Part shown: piece by piece, positions 1 to 8,702 of the stretch | Layout: each line of letters begins with the position of its first letter | Position numbering within the stretch: position 1 is the stretch's first letter | Assembly (NCBI RefSeq): GCF_000283515.1 | Contig: NC_015976.1 | Location: 930,001-994,000, forward strand | Length of the DNA: 64,000 nucleotides | Reading direction: 5' to 3' | DNA from: Sphingobium sp. SYK-6 | Lineage (GTDB): Bacteria > Pseudomonadota > Alphaproteobacteria > Sphingomonadales > Sphingomonadaceae | Position numbers and translations under genes: made by a program | The notes under the pieces: model-generated | Told to the model about the DNA's origin: nothing | What the model saw: the letters and a program-made list of their open reading frames with translations, nothing else | The model's database searches: none

Positions 1-868
1 GCCACGTGGCGCCGAAGGAGGGCATGAGGCGCGTGCCGCCCGCTTGCCATTCGAAGCCGAGCAGGGCGCTGCCGGAAAGATCATTGAACTGGCTCTTGCC
101 ATAGAAGGTCCCATCGCCGGAGAGGCGCGGCACCAGCGTCAGGCGTGGTGTCAGGCCGAGGCGCGCGAAGACCTGGCCGGTCAGGTGCAGGCCTATGCCG
201 GACTGCTGGCGCGCATCGTCGGAGAGGTTGAGCGGCGCGATGACGGTGTCCAGCTCCCGCGCGTCGGTGGCCCGGTTGACGTTGCTGTCCGGCGCCATGG
301 CCAGCTCGAAATTGCCGCCAAAGCGCCGGTTCGAGCGCAGGGCTGTCGCGAAGCGGTCCACCACTTGCGCCACGTCCGGCGGAAGGCCGCTGGCTTGCGC
401 CTGGCGAAGCTGCTGGCGCGCCCGACCTTCCTCGCCCATCGCGGCAAGCACGCGGGCAAGCTCCAGCCGGACACGGGCGGCCTTGGGGCGCTCGTCCAGC
501 AAGGCGCGGAATGTGAGGGCTGCGTCGGCGTTGCGGCCCTGGTCGGCCTGCATCATGCCGAGCCGGAAGCGCGCCTCAGCCCGCACTTCGCCATCCGGGT
601 CTCGCGCAAGCGCGGCATAGATGGCTTCGGCATCGGCAAGGCGTCCGGCAACGCGCGCCTGATCGGCAATGTCGAAAAGCTGCGCCGCGCTCAGTCCGCT
701 GAGTGCCGCGCCGTCCTGCGTGACGCGCGGTGTCGGCGCAGGCGTGCTGGCCTCGGGGCGATCCGGGGCAGCTTCGCTCTCCGCCTGAGCGTGGGCGGGG
801 CCGGCGGCGCTGGCGAGCGCAATGACGGCACTCATCATGCCCAGCCCCGCAGCGACGCGGCGCCTCAT
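1..868 (-). CDS. Slam-type surface lipoprotein assembly modifier (3' end beyond window)
   Basis: The reading frame runs from ATG at 868 to the left edge, so about 289 N-terminal residues are seen and the C-terminus is missing. A signal peptide ends near AHAQ (residues 25-28). Residues about 60-175 are helical TPR-like repeats, and the motif APDSNVNRA, followed by barrel-like strands, marks the start of an outer-membrane beta-barrel. TPR followed by a barrel is the architecture of Slam proteins (DUF560), which move lipoproteins to the outer leaflet of the outer membrane. The gene lies 28 bp downstream of a TbpB-like lipoprotein on the same strand, which is the classic substrate-Slam pairing. 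Family assignment is from motif and context, and the missing barrel prevents a length check. Confidence 0.8.
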   Translation of the reverse strand, partial: MRRRVAAGLGMMSAVIALASAAGPAHAQAESEAAPDRPEASTPAPTPRVTQDGAALSGLSAAQLFDIADQARVAGRLADAEAIYAALARDPDGEVRAEARFRLGMMQADQGRNADAALTFRALLDERPKAARVRLELARVLAAMGEEGRARQQLRQAQASGLPPDVAQVVDRFATALRSNRRFGGNFELAMAPDSNVNRATDARELDTVIAPLNLSDDARQQSGIGLHLTGQVFARLGLTPRLTLVPRLSGDGTFYGKSQFNDLSGSALLGFEWQAGGTRLMPSFGATW

Positions 869-896
869 GATCGCTGCCCCCGAATCCCGATCCCGG

Positions 897-2873
897 TCAA
901 TTCCCCGTCCGCGTGCCGACGATCACGCCGCTGAGATAAGCGGCGCTGGAGCTGCCCGCTCCGCCACTGTCGGTATTTTCCGTCTGCATGCCGAAGCTGC
1001 CAGCCACCTCGGTCGCACGGGGGCCGTAAAGCGCACCTTCGAAGAAGCCGAGATAGGCGTTGTTGTTATTCACGATGTCCGCGGTGAGCCCCGCGTCGAG
1101 GTCGATCGCGCCGCGGGCGAAAGCGAAGGTGCCGAAATCGCGGGTCGCGCCGTCGCTGAGGCTCGTGCCGATCGGGTTGAGCGAGCCGGTGAAGGTGCCG
1201 CCGGCAAAGTCCATGCTGAAATTGCTCGTGCCGCTCAGCGCATAGACCGGGCCGCCCCGGAAACGCGCGGCCGTGCCCTGGATGATGCCGGCGAATTCGC
1301 CTGTCCCGCTCGGGATCTGGAAGCCGTTGGTGCGGATGCCCCAGGTGAACCAGCGGTCGATCCGGTCGCTTGCCGATGCCTGCGCGCGCTCCCACCGGCC
1401 GAAGCTGGCATAGCTGAGCTGGATGGCGGGATTGCCGGCACCCGGCTGGTTGAGCGTCAGGCGGTAGGTCAGCCCGTCGCTGCCGGTGAAGCTGTAGACC
1501 GCGAGCCGGGCATCCGTCTCGGCAGCGACAAGCTGCGCCGGGCTGAAATCCATGTCGATCCCGCGTGCCGTGTCGAGATAGCGATAGGTGGCCGTATCGG
1601 CGTCATAGCCCAGATAAGCGTCGGAGCGCAGAAGTTCGGCATTGTCGGCGCTACGGCCCCCGCCGAGATCGGTGAAGCTGAGCTCGCTGAAGCGGTGCGC
1701 AAAGCCCTGGTCGAAGACGAGCGGCGTCAGCGTCCAGTTGACTGGTTCGATCGTGCCGTCCTGGCGCCCCAGCATATAGCCGGCAGCGACTTGTCCATCG
1801 GCGCTGGTGAGATGCCAGGCCGCGCCGACTTCCTCCGCGCCGGGGCCATAGAAACGTCCGGCCCATCCGCCCGTGAAACGGGTGCCGTCGTCCATGAAGA
1901 AATCGCCGGAGAAATTGTTGGCCGTGCTGGAGACGCTGGCCTCGCCGAAATAGACGCCGATCCCCTTTATCAGCCCGGTGCCGACATCGATGCTGGTCAG
2001 CACGCCGCTGCTGGCCAGCGATCCGCTCAGGAAGTCGACCTGCAGCGTGCCGCTGCCCGCCATGGCATAAGGCGCTTCCATGGCGCGGGCCCCGACGAGG
2101 CTGACGGCATAGACGCCCGTGCCGGTCCGGGCGAGCGACGTGTCGGGCGTCTCGATGCCGTATGTGAAGGGATCGTAGGAGAAGTCCAGCTGATCGCCGG
2201 AGACAGTCGCGCGTTCCCAGGCACCGCCGCCGACATAGCGATAGGTCAGCGCGCCGGAGGTCCCGGGCCGCGTCAATGTCAGCGCTTCGCTCGTGGTGCC
2301 GAGCTTTTCGAAGCTGATGAAGTCGGGCGAGCCGGATTCGACTAGGTCGGCTGGCGCGAAGGTTGCGCTCCGGCCGGCCGTGCTGATCGTGTAGCTCCGG
2401 CTCCCGGCATCATAGGCAATGGTGAGCGCGCCGGAAGCGGCCTGGCCATTCTCCACCGGCCGTCCATCCCCGAAGAACCGCGCCGAGGCATTGGCCCCGT
2501 CGTTCGTGAAGGATTCGCTTTGCAGCGGCCCGATCAGGTCATGGTTGACCCCGGGTGTGGGCGGGGGCGTGGGTGTGGGCGTCGGGGTTGGTGAGGGAGT
2601 CGGGGTAGGTGTCGGTGTTGGGGTCGGCGTTGGCGTCGGCGTCGGTGTTGGAGACGGCGTGGGGCTCGGCGTCGGAGACGGCGTCGGCGTCGGGGACGGC
2701 GTTGGGCTGGGCGTCGGAGACGGCGTCGGGCTCGGCGACGGAGTCGGGCTGGGCGTCGGCGTGGGCGTCGGCGGGGGCGCGGGCGTCGAGCTGACGCCAC
2801 CGCCTCCACCACCACCGCACGAAGCCAGCAACGAAACAAGCAATGGCAGGGCCCATTTTGCTTGGCGGGACAT
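897..2873 (-). CDS. Two-lobed TbpB/HphA-like surface lipoprotein, probable Slam substrate
   Basis: A lipoprotein of 658 aa. ATG at 2873 is chosen over an in-frame ATG 63 bp upstream because GGAG sits at normal spacing and a short lipoprotein signal follows at once. The lipobox LASC puts the acylated cysteine at residue 19. Then come a run of glycines, a Pro-Thr/Pro-Ser linker (residues 31-107), and two homologous lobes (about 110-375 and 385-658). Each lobe ends in the transferrin-binding-protein-like signature: [12 protein letters not shown] at 339-350 and [12 protein letters not shown] at 614-625. The lobes also share WERA and an FxGGxF/FLSGSL hairpin, so they look like an internal duplication. 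It is the first gene of an operon with a Slam homologue. The family captures host or environmental ligands (metals, haem, proteins) at the cell surface; this ligand is unknown. Confidence 0.8.
   Translation of the reverse strand: MSRQAKWALPLLVSLLASCGGGGGGGVSSTPAPPPTPTPTPSPTPSPSPTPSPTPSPTPSPTPTPSPTPSPTPSPTPTPTPTPTPTPTPTPTPSPTPTPTPTPPPTPGVNHDLIGPLQSESFTNDGANASARFFGDGRPVENGQAASGALTIAYDAGSRSYTISTAGRSATFAPADLVESGSPDFISFEKLGTTSEALTLTRPGTSGALTYRYVGGGAWERATVSGDQLDFSYDPFTYGIETPDTSLARTGTGVYAVSLVGARAMEAPYAMAGSGTLQVDFLSGSLASSGVLTSIDVGTGLIKGIGVYFGEASVSSTANNFSGDFFMDDGTRFTGGWAGRFYGPGAEEVGAAWHLTSADGQVAAGYMLGRQDGTIEPVNWTLTPLVFDQGFAHRFSELSFTDLGGGRSADNAELLRSDAYLGYDADTATYRYLDTARGIDMDFSPAQLVAAETDARLAVYSFTGSDGLTYRLTLNQPGAGNPAIQLSYASFGRWERAQASASDRIDRWFTWGIRTNGFQIPSGTGEFAGIIQGTAARFRGGPVYALSGTSNFSMDFAGGTFTGSLNPIGTSLSDGATRDFGTFAFARGAIDLDAGLTADIVNNNNAYLGFFEGALYGPRATEVAGSFGMQTENTDSGGAGSSSAAYLSGVIVGTRTGN
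2553..2783 (-). repeat. Low-complexity tract encoding a Pro-Thr/Pro-Ser linker
   Basis: About 230 bp of near-tandem 6-bp and 12-bp units (GGCGTCGGTGTTGG-like on the + strand) encode roughly 77 residues of PTPSP/PTPTP in the surface lipoprotein. The tract lies between the lipid anchor and the first folded lobe and probably acts as a rigid wall-spanning or surface-display stalk. Tandem DNA of this kind can change copy number by slippage; in-frame 6- or 12-bp changes would alter stalk length without breaking the gene. Confidence 0.85.
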
Positions 2874-3532
2874 GGTTAAGATCTCCGGACAGCCTTGCGT
2901 GTCTTTCAACGCAGAAGTAGCCAGGACGTTGCTCACAACATAGTTAACGAAAAGTAACCATTGAGCGATTGGGCGCCTTGATACGACCCTTTTTGCGGTG
3001 AGCGGTTGGCGCGCGAGCTGGGCATCTCGGGTGCATATGCGCGGGGCGTTCTGACCCTTCCGTTTCCCCCTCCGCCTCGCTTTTCCCCTGTCCTACACAC
3101 CCTGCGCTATGGCAGCCCTGCCGGACCCCTCCTTCTGGAAGCGGGGGGCGGGCGAGGCATGGCTCTTTCTCATCCTCGGCATTGCATCATCCGGTCGGGC
3201 CGCACAGGCTTGCCGGGACAGGCTCTGATGTCCGCCGCACGCAAAGGTCACGGAAGCGGAAGATGACCCAGACGTGTCGTCATCTTTGTAAACTTCCAGC
3301 GCGCAGTGGCGTGTTGGAACGACATGGGCGGGCCCCTCGTGGAGCCGGCGCGTCGTCCGGGGGACCTCCCGCCTTCAGGGCAACGGTCCTGCCACGGCTC
3401 GGCGAGTCGGTCTGTCCAGTGCCGACGCCCGTTTCGGATCACGCGCCCGAACATGTCCCATAACAGCGCGTTCGCCCGTTAACCATCTTTGGCTCTTCCT
3501 CGGCTGTTAACCTTTTGGTAACCCTTTTTCTT
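2874..3532. other. Gene-free stretch (659 bp)
   Basis: I see no convincing coding region here: open frames are short, GC-rich and lack a ribosome binding site. The left end should hold the promoter of the lipoprotein-Slam operon, and contains an AT-richer GTTAAC palindrome and GTAACC motif at 2943-2959. The right end carries TTAACC motifs in front of the small membrane protein gene. The middle (about 3000-3470) is GC-rich with some inverted repeats and could hide a structured RNA, but I cannot name one. Confidence 0.5.
3507..3521 (+). promoter_or_regulatory. Possible CtrA-like site (TTAA-N7-GTAA)
   Basis: TTAACC at 3479 and 3507 and GTAACC at 3518 lie just before the ATG at 3533. The pair at 3507-3521 reads TTAA, seven bases, GTAA: one mismatch from the alphaproteobacterial CtrA consensus TTAA-N7-TTAA. 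It stands out from the GC-rich surroundings. The short distance to the start codon makes its role uncertain. Confidence 0.3.
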
Positions 3533-3727
3533 ATGAAACGGCCTCTCGTCCTGACCCATGAGCAAGCGCGGCATCCCTTCCGGCAGTCGCTGCCGCGGCA
3601 TGTCTTCGCGCCGCGCGTGGAAACGGCGCAGCCGGCGCCGACGGCCCGGTCCGATGATGAGGATTGGAAGCTCTTCGTGCTGAGCTTCGCGGCGTTCTTC
3701 ACGGTGGCTTACACGTTCATCGCCTGA
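3533..3727 (+). CDS. Small single-pass membrane protein
   Basis: A 64-aa protein starting at ATG 3533; a longer in-frame GTG start at 3515 adds only six residues and has no better ribosome site. The N-terminal about 45 residues are basic and proline-rich. The sequence DDEDWKLFVLSFAAFFTVAY near the C-terminus is an acidic knee followed by one transmembrane helix, ending FIA. From memory, short proteins ending in a D-D-W-K-L-F helix occur in many sphingomonads, but no function is known to me. It stands alone, with MFS transporter genes convergent downstream and possible CtrA-type motifs upstream. Confidence 0.6.
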   Translation: MKRPLVLTHEQARHPFRQSLPRHVFAPRVETAQPAPTARSDDEDWKLFVLSFAAFFTVAYTFIA

Positions 3728-3781
3728 CCGCTGCGCATTCGCCGACGGGCCCAAGCCAGCCGGGGCCGCCGTCGCGCGCCT

Positions 3782-5110
3782 TCAGCCGGCGCGCCCGCCG
3801 CGCGCGGGGAGGCTGCCGGCCTCGCGATCACAGGCCCGCTGGAGGCGCATGGCCATGAGGGCGGAGACGAAGCACATGCCGCAGACGATCAGCAACGCAT
3901 GGCGGCTGGAGAGGCCGGCGCCCGTCGCGCCCATGATGACCAGTGCGCCGAACACCATCGCCCCGGAATTGACGACATTGTTGGCCGCCACCGTGCGCGC
4001 GGTCTGATCCCGGCTCACCGTCGTCGTCAGGAAGGCGTAGAGCGGGACGACGAACATGCCGCCGAACACCGCGATGCCGAACAGGGCGAGGAGGATGCGC
4101 CAGCTGTGCGGTGCGGCCAGAAAGTCCGGCACGGAGTAGAGAGCACCGTCCGGCGCCGGCGCCCAGCCGGCCGAGGCGAACTGGAAGAACCAGACGAACG
4201 CGGCCATGATCACCACCGATATGGGCGCATAGCGGGCCGAGACGTGGCCCTGCAGCAGCCGGTTGATGGCGACCGATCCCACCGCGACGCCGATGGAGAA
4301 GATCGCGAGGAACATGCTCGCCACTTCCTTGGTGGCGGTGAAATCATTCTTCACCATCGGCGGGAAGATGATGATGAGCACCGTCGCGATCATCCAGAAG
4401 AAGCTGATCGACATGATGGCGAGGAACAGCCGCCGGATGTGCATCGTGGCGGAGATGAGGCGCCAGGAGGCGCGGAAGGGATTGAAGTCCAGCACGACCG
4501 GCGGGCCGAGCCTTGGCGCGGGCGGCACCATGCGCCCGGAAAGATAGCCGATGATCGCGACGCCGATCACCACGCCCGCCGCCGCCACCGGGCTGATCCA
4601 TCCGGCGACGATGGTGCCCGCGAGGATCGCGACATAGGTGCCGGCCTCCACCAGCCCGGTGCCCCCCAGCACATGCTCCTGCTCCAGATGCTGGGGCAGC
4701 ACGGCATATTTGATCGGGCCGAAGAATGTGGAGTGGATGCCCATGGCGAAGACCGCGCCGAGCATGAGCGCCACGCCGACCATGGGATAGGCGCCCGAGA
4801 CCAGCAGGCCCGTCGCGCCCACCAGCATGATGAAGATTTCCGCCAGCTTCACCATGCGGATGATGCGGGCCTTGTCCATATTGTCGGCAAGCTGGCCGGA
4901 GAGAGCGGAAAGCAGGAAGAAGGGCAGGATGAACAGCCCGGTCGCGAGCGCGTTGAAATTCGATTCCTGCTGCGGGTCGCGGAAGACTTCATAAGTGGCG
5001 AAGAGAATCATCGCCGTCTTGAACAGATTGTCGTTGAAGGCCCCGAGAAACTGAGTGACGAAAAGGGGAAGGAATTTCCGGTGGGCGAGCAGCCGCAGGG
5101 ATGCCTGCAT
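3782..5110 (-). CDS. MFS transporter, LplT-like (lysophospholipid flippase family)
   Basis: A 442-aa polytopic membrane protein. ATG at 5110 is chosen because upstream in-frame sequence is non-membrane, Gln/His-rich antisense-like sequence, whereas from 5110 the family's N-terminus appears (residues 10-35 include FLPLFVTQFLGAFNDNLFKT). The GAFNDN motif in helix 1 and about 12 hydrophobic segments match MFS proteins related to LplT, which flip lysophospholipids across the inner membrane, often beside or fused to an acyltransferase. No acyltransferase is adjacent here. It diverges from pgsA, a phospholipid synthesis gene, with a 147-bp shared promoter region, which fits a membrane-lipid role. 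The substrate is inferred from the family only. Confidence 0.75.
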   Translation of the reverse strand: MQASLRLLAHRKFLPLFVTQFLGAFNDNLFKTAMILFATYEVFRDPQQESNFNALATGLFILPFFLLSALSGQLADNMDKARIIRMVKLAEIFIMLVGATGLLVSGAYPMVGVALMLGAVFAMGIHSTFFGPIKYAVLPQHLEQEHVLGGTGLVEAGTYVAILAGTIVAGWISPVAAAGVVIGVAIIGYLSGRMVPPAPRLGPPVVLDFNPFRASWRLISATMHIRRLFLAIMSISFFWMIATVLIIIFPPMVKNDFTATKEVASMFLAIFSIGVAVGSVAINRLLQGHVSARYAPISVVIMAAFVWFFQFASAGWAPAPDGALYSVPDFLAAPHSWRILLALFGIAVFGGMFVVPLYAFLTTTVSRDQTARTVAANNVVNSGAMVFGALVIMGATGAGLSSRHALLIVCGMCFVSALMAMRLQRACDREAGSLPARGGRAG

Positions 5111-5257
5111 GGGTGCGAAAACTCTTGTGGCCTGGCGGTGTGCGTGCCGTCCCGGGGCTTCTAGCGGCGAAATGGGACAGTGAAAAGACGGACAATGCGC
5201 TGCGATGGCGAGCCCCTTGTCTGCCCGCGCCGGCTGTGGCAGGCCAGCGGGGCCGTG

Positions 5258-5821
5258 ATGTTGTTGCCGAACCTCCTGACCCTGTCCCGCATCCTGGCGG
5301 TGCCGCTGCTTGTGGCGCTGCTGTGGCCGGCCGACTCGGGTCATGCCTGGCGCCTGGGCTATCTGGCGGCCTTCGCGCTATATTGCCTCATGGGCATCAC
5401 GGATTATTTCGACGGCTATCTGGCGCGTGCCCAGGGCACTGTCTCGCGCCTCGGCGTGTTTCTGGATCCGATCGCGGACAAGATCATGATCGGCGCGGTG
5501 ATCCTCATCCTGTGCGCGGCGCGGGACATACAGGGTGTGCACATCGTGGCGGCGCTGGTCATCCTGCTGCGCGAGATTGCCGTCTCGGGCCTGCGCGAGT
5601 TTCTGGCCGGGCTGCGCATTTCCGTGCCGGTTTCCCGGCTCGCCAAGTGGAAGACGACCTTCCAGCTCGTTTCGCTCGGCGCGCTCATCCTGGCCGGCGG
5701 CCTGCCGGAATTCGCGTTCGTGAAGACGACCGGCCTGCTCACGCTCTGGGCAGCGGCGCTGCTCACGCTCGTGACCGGGTGGGACTATCTGCGAGCCGGC
5801 CTAAAGCACATGAACGCCTGA
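5258..5821 (+). CDS. pgsA: CDP-diacylglycerol-glycerol-3-phosphate 3-phosphatidyltransferase
   Basis: A 187-aa membrane enzyme that makes phosphatidylglycerol phosphate from CDP-diacylglycerol and glycerol-3-phosphate, the committed step to phosphatidylglycerol and cardiolipin. The CDP-alcohol phosphotransferase motif D-G-x2-A-R-x8-G-x3-D-x3-D is present as DGYLAR ... GVFLDPIAD at residues about 53-76. The start at ATG 5258 gives the family's usual MLLPNLLTLSRI opening; a longer frame to 5180 lacks homology. moaD follows 3 bp after the stop and moaE follows that, so the three genes form an operon; I recall this order from other alphaproteobacteria. Confidence 0.93.
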   Translation: MLLPNLLTLSRILAVPLLVALLWPADSGHAWRLGYLAAFALYCLMGITDYFDGYLARAQGTVSRLGVFLDPIADKIMIGAVILILCAARDIQGVHIVAALVILLREIAVSGLREFLAGLRISVPVSRLAKWKTTFQLVSLGALILAGGLPEFAFVKTTGLLTLWAAALLTLVTGWDYLRAGLKHMNA

Positions 5822-5824
5822 GCC

Positions 5825-6085
5825 ATGGCGGCGCTCAGGATTCTCTATTTCGCCTGGGTGCGTGAGCGGATCGGGCTCGACGAGCAGGAAATCGCGCCGC
5901 CTGCTCCGGACGTCACGGTTGCGGCGCTGCTGGACCGGCTGGCGGCGCAGAGCGCTGGCCATGCCGCTGCCTTCGCCGAGCGGGGCCGCCTGCGCGCGGC
6001 GCTGGACCAGCGCTTCGTTCCGCTCGATACGCCGGTCGGAGAGGCGCAGGAACTGGCGATCTTCCCGCCGGTCACCGGGGGCTGA
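5825..6085 (+). CDS. moaD: Molybdopterin synthase small subunit MoaD
   Basis: An 86-aa ubiquitin-fold protein ending in the required diglycine (FPPVTGG). After MoeB-type adenylation and sulfuration, its C-terminal thiocarboxylate donates sulfur to precursor Z (cPMP) to form molybdopterin. Length, the ELAIFPPV strand and the terminal GG are diagnostic. It starts 3 bp after pgsA and is followed by moaE one base after its stop, so both synthase subunits are translated from one transcript. Confidence 0.93.
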   Translation: MAALRILYFAWVRERIGLDEQEIAPPAPDVTVAALLDRLAAQSAGHAAAFAERGRLRAALDQRFVPLDTPVGEAQELAIFPPVTGG

Positions 6086-6086
6086 C

Positions 6087-6542
6087 ATGGCCCCACGGCT
6101 CCAGGTGCGCGTCACGGCCGAGGATTTCGAGCCGGGCACAGAGCTGGGCCAGCTTGAGGCGCTGCCCGGCGGGGCAGTGGCGAGCTTCACGGGCCTCGTG
6201 CGCGATGATGGCGGGCTGGAGGCCCTGCATCTCGAGCAATATCCCGGCATGACCCAGCGGCAGCTCGAGGCGGTCGTCGCGCAGGCCGCCGATCGCTGGC
6301 CGCTGCTGGGCATCACCGTGATTCATCGCCACGGCACGCTGCCGGTGGGCGCGCGGATCGTCTTCGTAGGCACGGCCTCGTCTCACCGCGTGGCGGCGCT
6401 CGAATCCTGCGCCTTCCTCATCGACTGGCTGAAAGTCTCGGCGCCTTTCTGGAAACGGGCCATCCGCGCGGATGGCACGGGCGAGTGGGTGGACGCGCAT
6501 CAGGCCGACGACGCGCGTGCCGCGGCCTGGCGCCCGGACTGA
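6087..6542 (+). CDS. moaE: Molybdopterin synthase catalytic subunit MoaE
   Basis: A 151-aa protein, the large subunit of molybdopterin synthase, which converts cyclic pyranopterin monophosphate to molybdopterin using MoaD thiocarboxylate. Visible family features are GAVASFTGLVRDD (residues about 29-41), LEALHLEQYPGM, ITVIHRHGTLPVG and the late KVSAPFWKRA segment with active-site lysines. ATG at 6087 overlaps nothing and directly follows moaD; longer open sequence upstream in this frame is inside moaD. It is the last gene of the pgsA-moaD-moaE operon, with a convergent small gene just downstream. Confidence 0.93.
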   Translation: MAPRLQVRVTAEDFEPGTELGQLEALPGGAVASFTGLVRDDGGLEALHLEQYPGMTQRQLEAVVAQAADRWPLLGITVIHRHGTLPVGARIVFVGTASSHRVAALESCAFLIDWLKVSAPFWKRAIRADGTGEWVDAHQADDARAAAWRPD

Positions 6543-6550
6543 GCTTCGCG

Positions 6551-6859
6551 TCAGTGCGCTGCAGTCACCAGCAGCGCGACCAGGAACGCCACGGTGCAGG
6601 CTACGGCCGTCTCGTAGCGGGCGTGCCGGTTCCATTCCCAGACTTTCAGGCCGACCAGCACCGGCATGTTCCGCCGCTTCCCCTCATCCGAGGCTTCGAT
6701 CCACTGATATTCCCTCTGCGTGACTTCCCGGACGATGCAGACGGCGCAGGCGGCAAAGCAGCCAAGCCACAACGCGGCGGCCTCGGGAATCCCCACGACC
6801 TTGCCGAAAAGCCAGGCAGCGAACTGAACGAACAGGACGAGAGGGATGTGCGCCAACAT
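6551..6859 (-). CDS. Small two-helix membrane protein, function unknown
   Basis: A 102-aa protein with hydrophobic segments at about residues 3-22 and 29-43, a polar charged middle (VREVTQREYQWIE, EGKRRNMP) and a C-terminal hydrophobic helix (TAVACTVAFLVALLVTAA). The middle-loop pattern suggests a structured cytoplasmic segment. I do not recognise the family. It lies 93 bp downstream of oxyR on the same strand with no good ribosome site ahead of the ATG at 6859, so it may be cotranscribed with oxyR or be a weakly translated gene. It is convergent with moaE, 8 bp away. Confidence 0.5.
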   Translation of the reverse strand: MLAHIPLVLFVQFAAWLFGKVVGIPEAAALWLGCFAACAVCIVREVTQREYQWIEASDEGKRRNMPVLVGLKVWEWNRHARYETAVACTVAFLVALLVTAAH

Positions 6860-6952
6860 GGTCGGGAAACGCAGTGAGCCCCGGTCGGTTTCCGGCTGTT
6901 TTCGAGCAGGGGCGCTTGGGCGCCTTTTGGGCCGCTGGCGCCCGCCCGCAGC

Positions 6953-7879
6953 TCAGGCCGCCAGCGCTTCCCGCTGCTGGAGAGCGGCATTGCGCAGGAT
7001 GCCGGCCATCAGGCGGAAATCCGTCTCCCGGGGGGAATTGCGACGCCAGATCAACGCGATGTCGCGGTGAGCTTCGGGGGACCGGATCGGCCGCGCGACA
7101 ATGTCCGTATTGGCGAGAATACCGCCCCTGATGGCCATTTCGGGCAGAAGGGTGAGGCCCAGCCCATTGTCGACCATCTGCACGAGCGTGTGCAGGGATG
7201 TCCCCGTGATCGTCGCTTCGCTGCGCAGCTCCGCGCGATTGCAGGCGGCGAGCGCATGTTCCTTGAGGCAGTGCCCGTCTTCGAGCAGCAGCAGCCTTGT
7301 CCCGTCGATCATGTCCGGCGCGACCTGCGCGGGTGGGTCGCGGGGATCGTCCTTGGGAAAGGCGACATAGAGCGGGTCCTCGAACAGAACTTCGGTCTCG
7401 ACATCGCCGCACGGGAAGGGGAGCGCGAGCAGCACGCAGTCGGCATGGCCGTGACGCAGCGAATCGAGCGCCGCGTGGCTGGTTTCCTCGCGTAGATAAA
7501 GCTGGAGCGCCGGCCGCTCCGCCCGCAGCCGGGGCAGCAGGCTCGGCAGCAGGAACGGGGCGATGGTGGGGATCACGCTCATCCGCAGTTCGCCCGCAAG
7601 CGGCGAGCCCGATGCCTGGGCGATCGCCGCCAGCTCTTCCGCTTCGCGAAGCACGCGATGTGCTTTCTCCACGATCCGGTCGCCCAGCGCCGTGAAGCGC
7701 ACGATGCGGCGCGTGCGCTCCACCAGCGTCACGCCGATCAGCGTCTCCAGCTCGCGGATGCCGGCGGACAACGTCGATTGCGTCACGAAGCAGGCATCGG
7801 CGGCACGGCCGAAATGACCCTGCTCCTTCAGCGCCACAAGATATTGTAGCTGCTTCAGGGTGGGCATGTAGGTCGACAT
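6953..7879 (-). CDS. oxyR: OxyR, LysR-type peroxide-sensing regulator
   Basis: A 308-aa LysR-family regulator. The N-terminal winged helix-turn-helix (residues about 6-65) carries the family signature around AADACFVTQSTLSAGIREL. The effector domain has the OxyR redox pair: Cys204 in EDGHCLKEHAL and Cys213, nine residues apart as for E. coli Cys199/Cys208, so hydrogen peroxide sensing by disulfide formation is expected. ATG 7879 is preceded by GAGAGGAG at good spacing. It follows a TauE-type exporter by 40 bp on the same strand. OxyR normally activates catalase and peroxiredoxin genes, none of which are in this window. Confidence 0.92.
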   Translation of the reverse strand: MSTYMPTLKQLQYLVALKEQGHFGRAADACFVTQSTLSAGIRELETLIGVTLVERTRRIVRFTALGDRIVEKAHRVLREAEELAAIAQASGSPLAGELRMSVIPTIAPFLLPSLLPRLRAERPALQLYLREETSHAALDSLRHGHADCVLLALPFPCGDVETEVLFEDPLYVAFPKDDPRDPPAQVAPDMIDGTRLLLLEDGHCLKEHALAACNRAELRSEATITGTSLHTLVQMVDNGLGLTLLPEMAIRGGILANTDIVARPIRSPEAHRDIALIWRRNSPRETDFRLMAGILRNAALQQREALAA

Positions 7880-7919
7880 TGATCGCTCCTCTCGATGGGT
7901 TCGAAAGGAATTAAGTGAC

Positions 7920-8702
7920 TTAGCCGATCAATTCAAGCGATCGAAGAATGCCGTAGCCCGTGGTGAGCGTGAGCACGGCGCCGACCATGATGAGGAGCGG
8001 TCGCGCGGGGACGTGGCGCGCGATCCAGGCACCCAGCGGTGCCGCGATCACGCCGCCCACCAGCAGGCCGATCGTCGCGGTGGTGAAGGTCTCCCAGCCC
8101 AGATGCAGCAGGAAAGTGAAGCTGATCGACAGCGTGAGGAAGAATTCCACCGTGTTGACCGTGCCGATCGTGTGGCGGGGGCTCGATCCCTGAATGAGCA
8201 GGTTGGACGTGACCACCGGGCCCCAGCCACCGCCACCGGATGCGTCCAGAAAACCGCCGACCAGGCCGAGCGGCGTCACGAAACGCGCGTCGTCGAATCG
8301 CTGGGGCGGGTAGCGCAGGCCACGCCAGAGCAGCCACAGGCCGATGAAGGCGAGATAGGCGAGCACATAGGGGCGGATGAGCTCGCCATCGATGTTCGAC
8401 AGGAAGGAGGCGCCCGCGACGCCGCCCAGAACCCCGGGCACGAGCAGCTTCCAGAAGAGCTTCCAGTCGACGTTGCGGTGCATCACATGGCTGATGGCGG
8501 AGACCGCCGTCGTGCAGGTCTCGGCGGCATGCACGCTTGCCGACGCGGCCCGGGGGGGGACGCCCAGCGCGAGAAGCAGGCTGCTCGAGATCACCCCATA
8601 GGCCATGCCCAGTGCGCCATCGATGATCTGCGCGCCGAATCCCACGAGAATGAAGGGCAACAACAACTGCAGGAATTCCAGCCAGGCATCGGGCACATGC
8701 AT
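7920..8702 (-). CDS. TauE/SafE family anion (sulfite/sulfonate) exporter
   Basis: A 260-aa inner-membrane protein with about eight hydrophobic helices. The first repeat contains GFGAQIIDGALGMAYG and the second GGFLDASGGGGWGPVV, the paired family motifs of TauE/SafE (PF01925) permeases, which export sulfite, sulfoacetate or related anions. The start is taken as ATG 8702; GAGAAAAGGA is very close to it, so GTG 8696 is also possible, and a TTG at 8714 is less likely. It diverges from cysE, a cysteine biosynthesis gene, and precedes oxyR, so a link to sulfur or redox balance is a reasonable inference, not proven. Confidence 0.82.
   Translation of the reverse strand: MHVPDAWLEFLQLLLPFILVGFGAQIIDGALGMAYGVISSSLLLALGVPPRAASASVHAAETCTTAVSAISHVMHRNVDWKLFWKLLVPGVLGGVAGASFLSNIDGELIRPYVLAYLAFIGLWLLWRGLRYPPQRFDDARFVTPLGLVGGFLDASGGGGWGPVVTSNLLIQGSSPRHTIGTVNTVEFFLTLSISFTFLLHLGWETFTTATIGLLVGGVIAAPLGAWIARHVPARPLLIMVGAVLTLTTGYGILRSLELIG

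Noticed and set aside
822..2345. Plus-strand open frame opposite the surface lipoprotein gene
   Set aside because: The opposite strand encodes a lipoprotein with lipobox and family motifs; this frame has none.
2544..2790. CRISPR array suggested by regular repeats
   Set aside because: The units are 6-12 bp, contiguous and in frame in a lipoprotein gene; there are no spacers.
3006..3463. Short plus-strand open frames in the gene-free stretch
   Set aside because: No ribosome sites, no hydrophobic or domain pattern and implausible amino-acid content.
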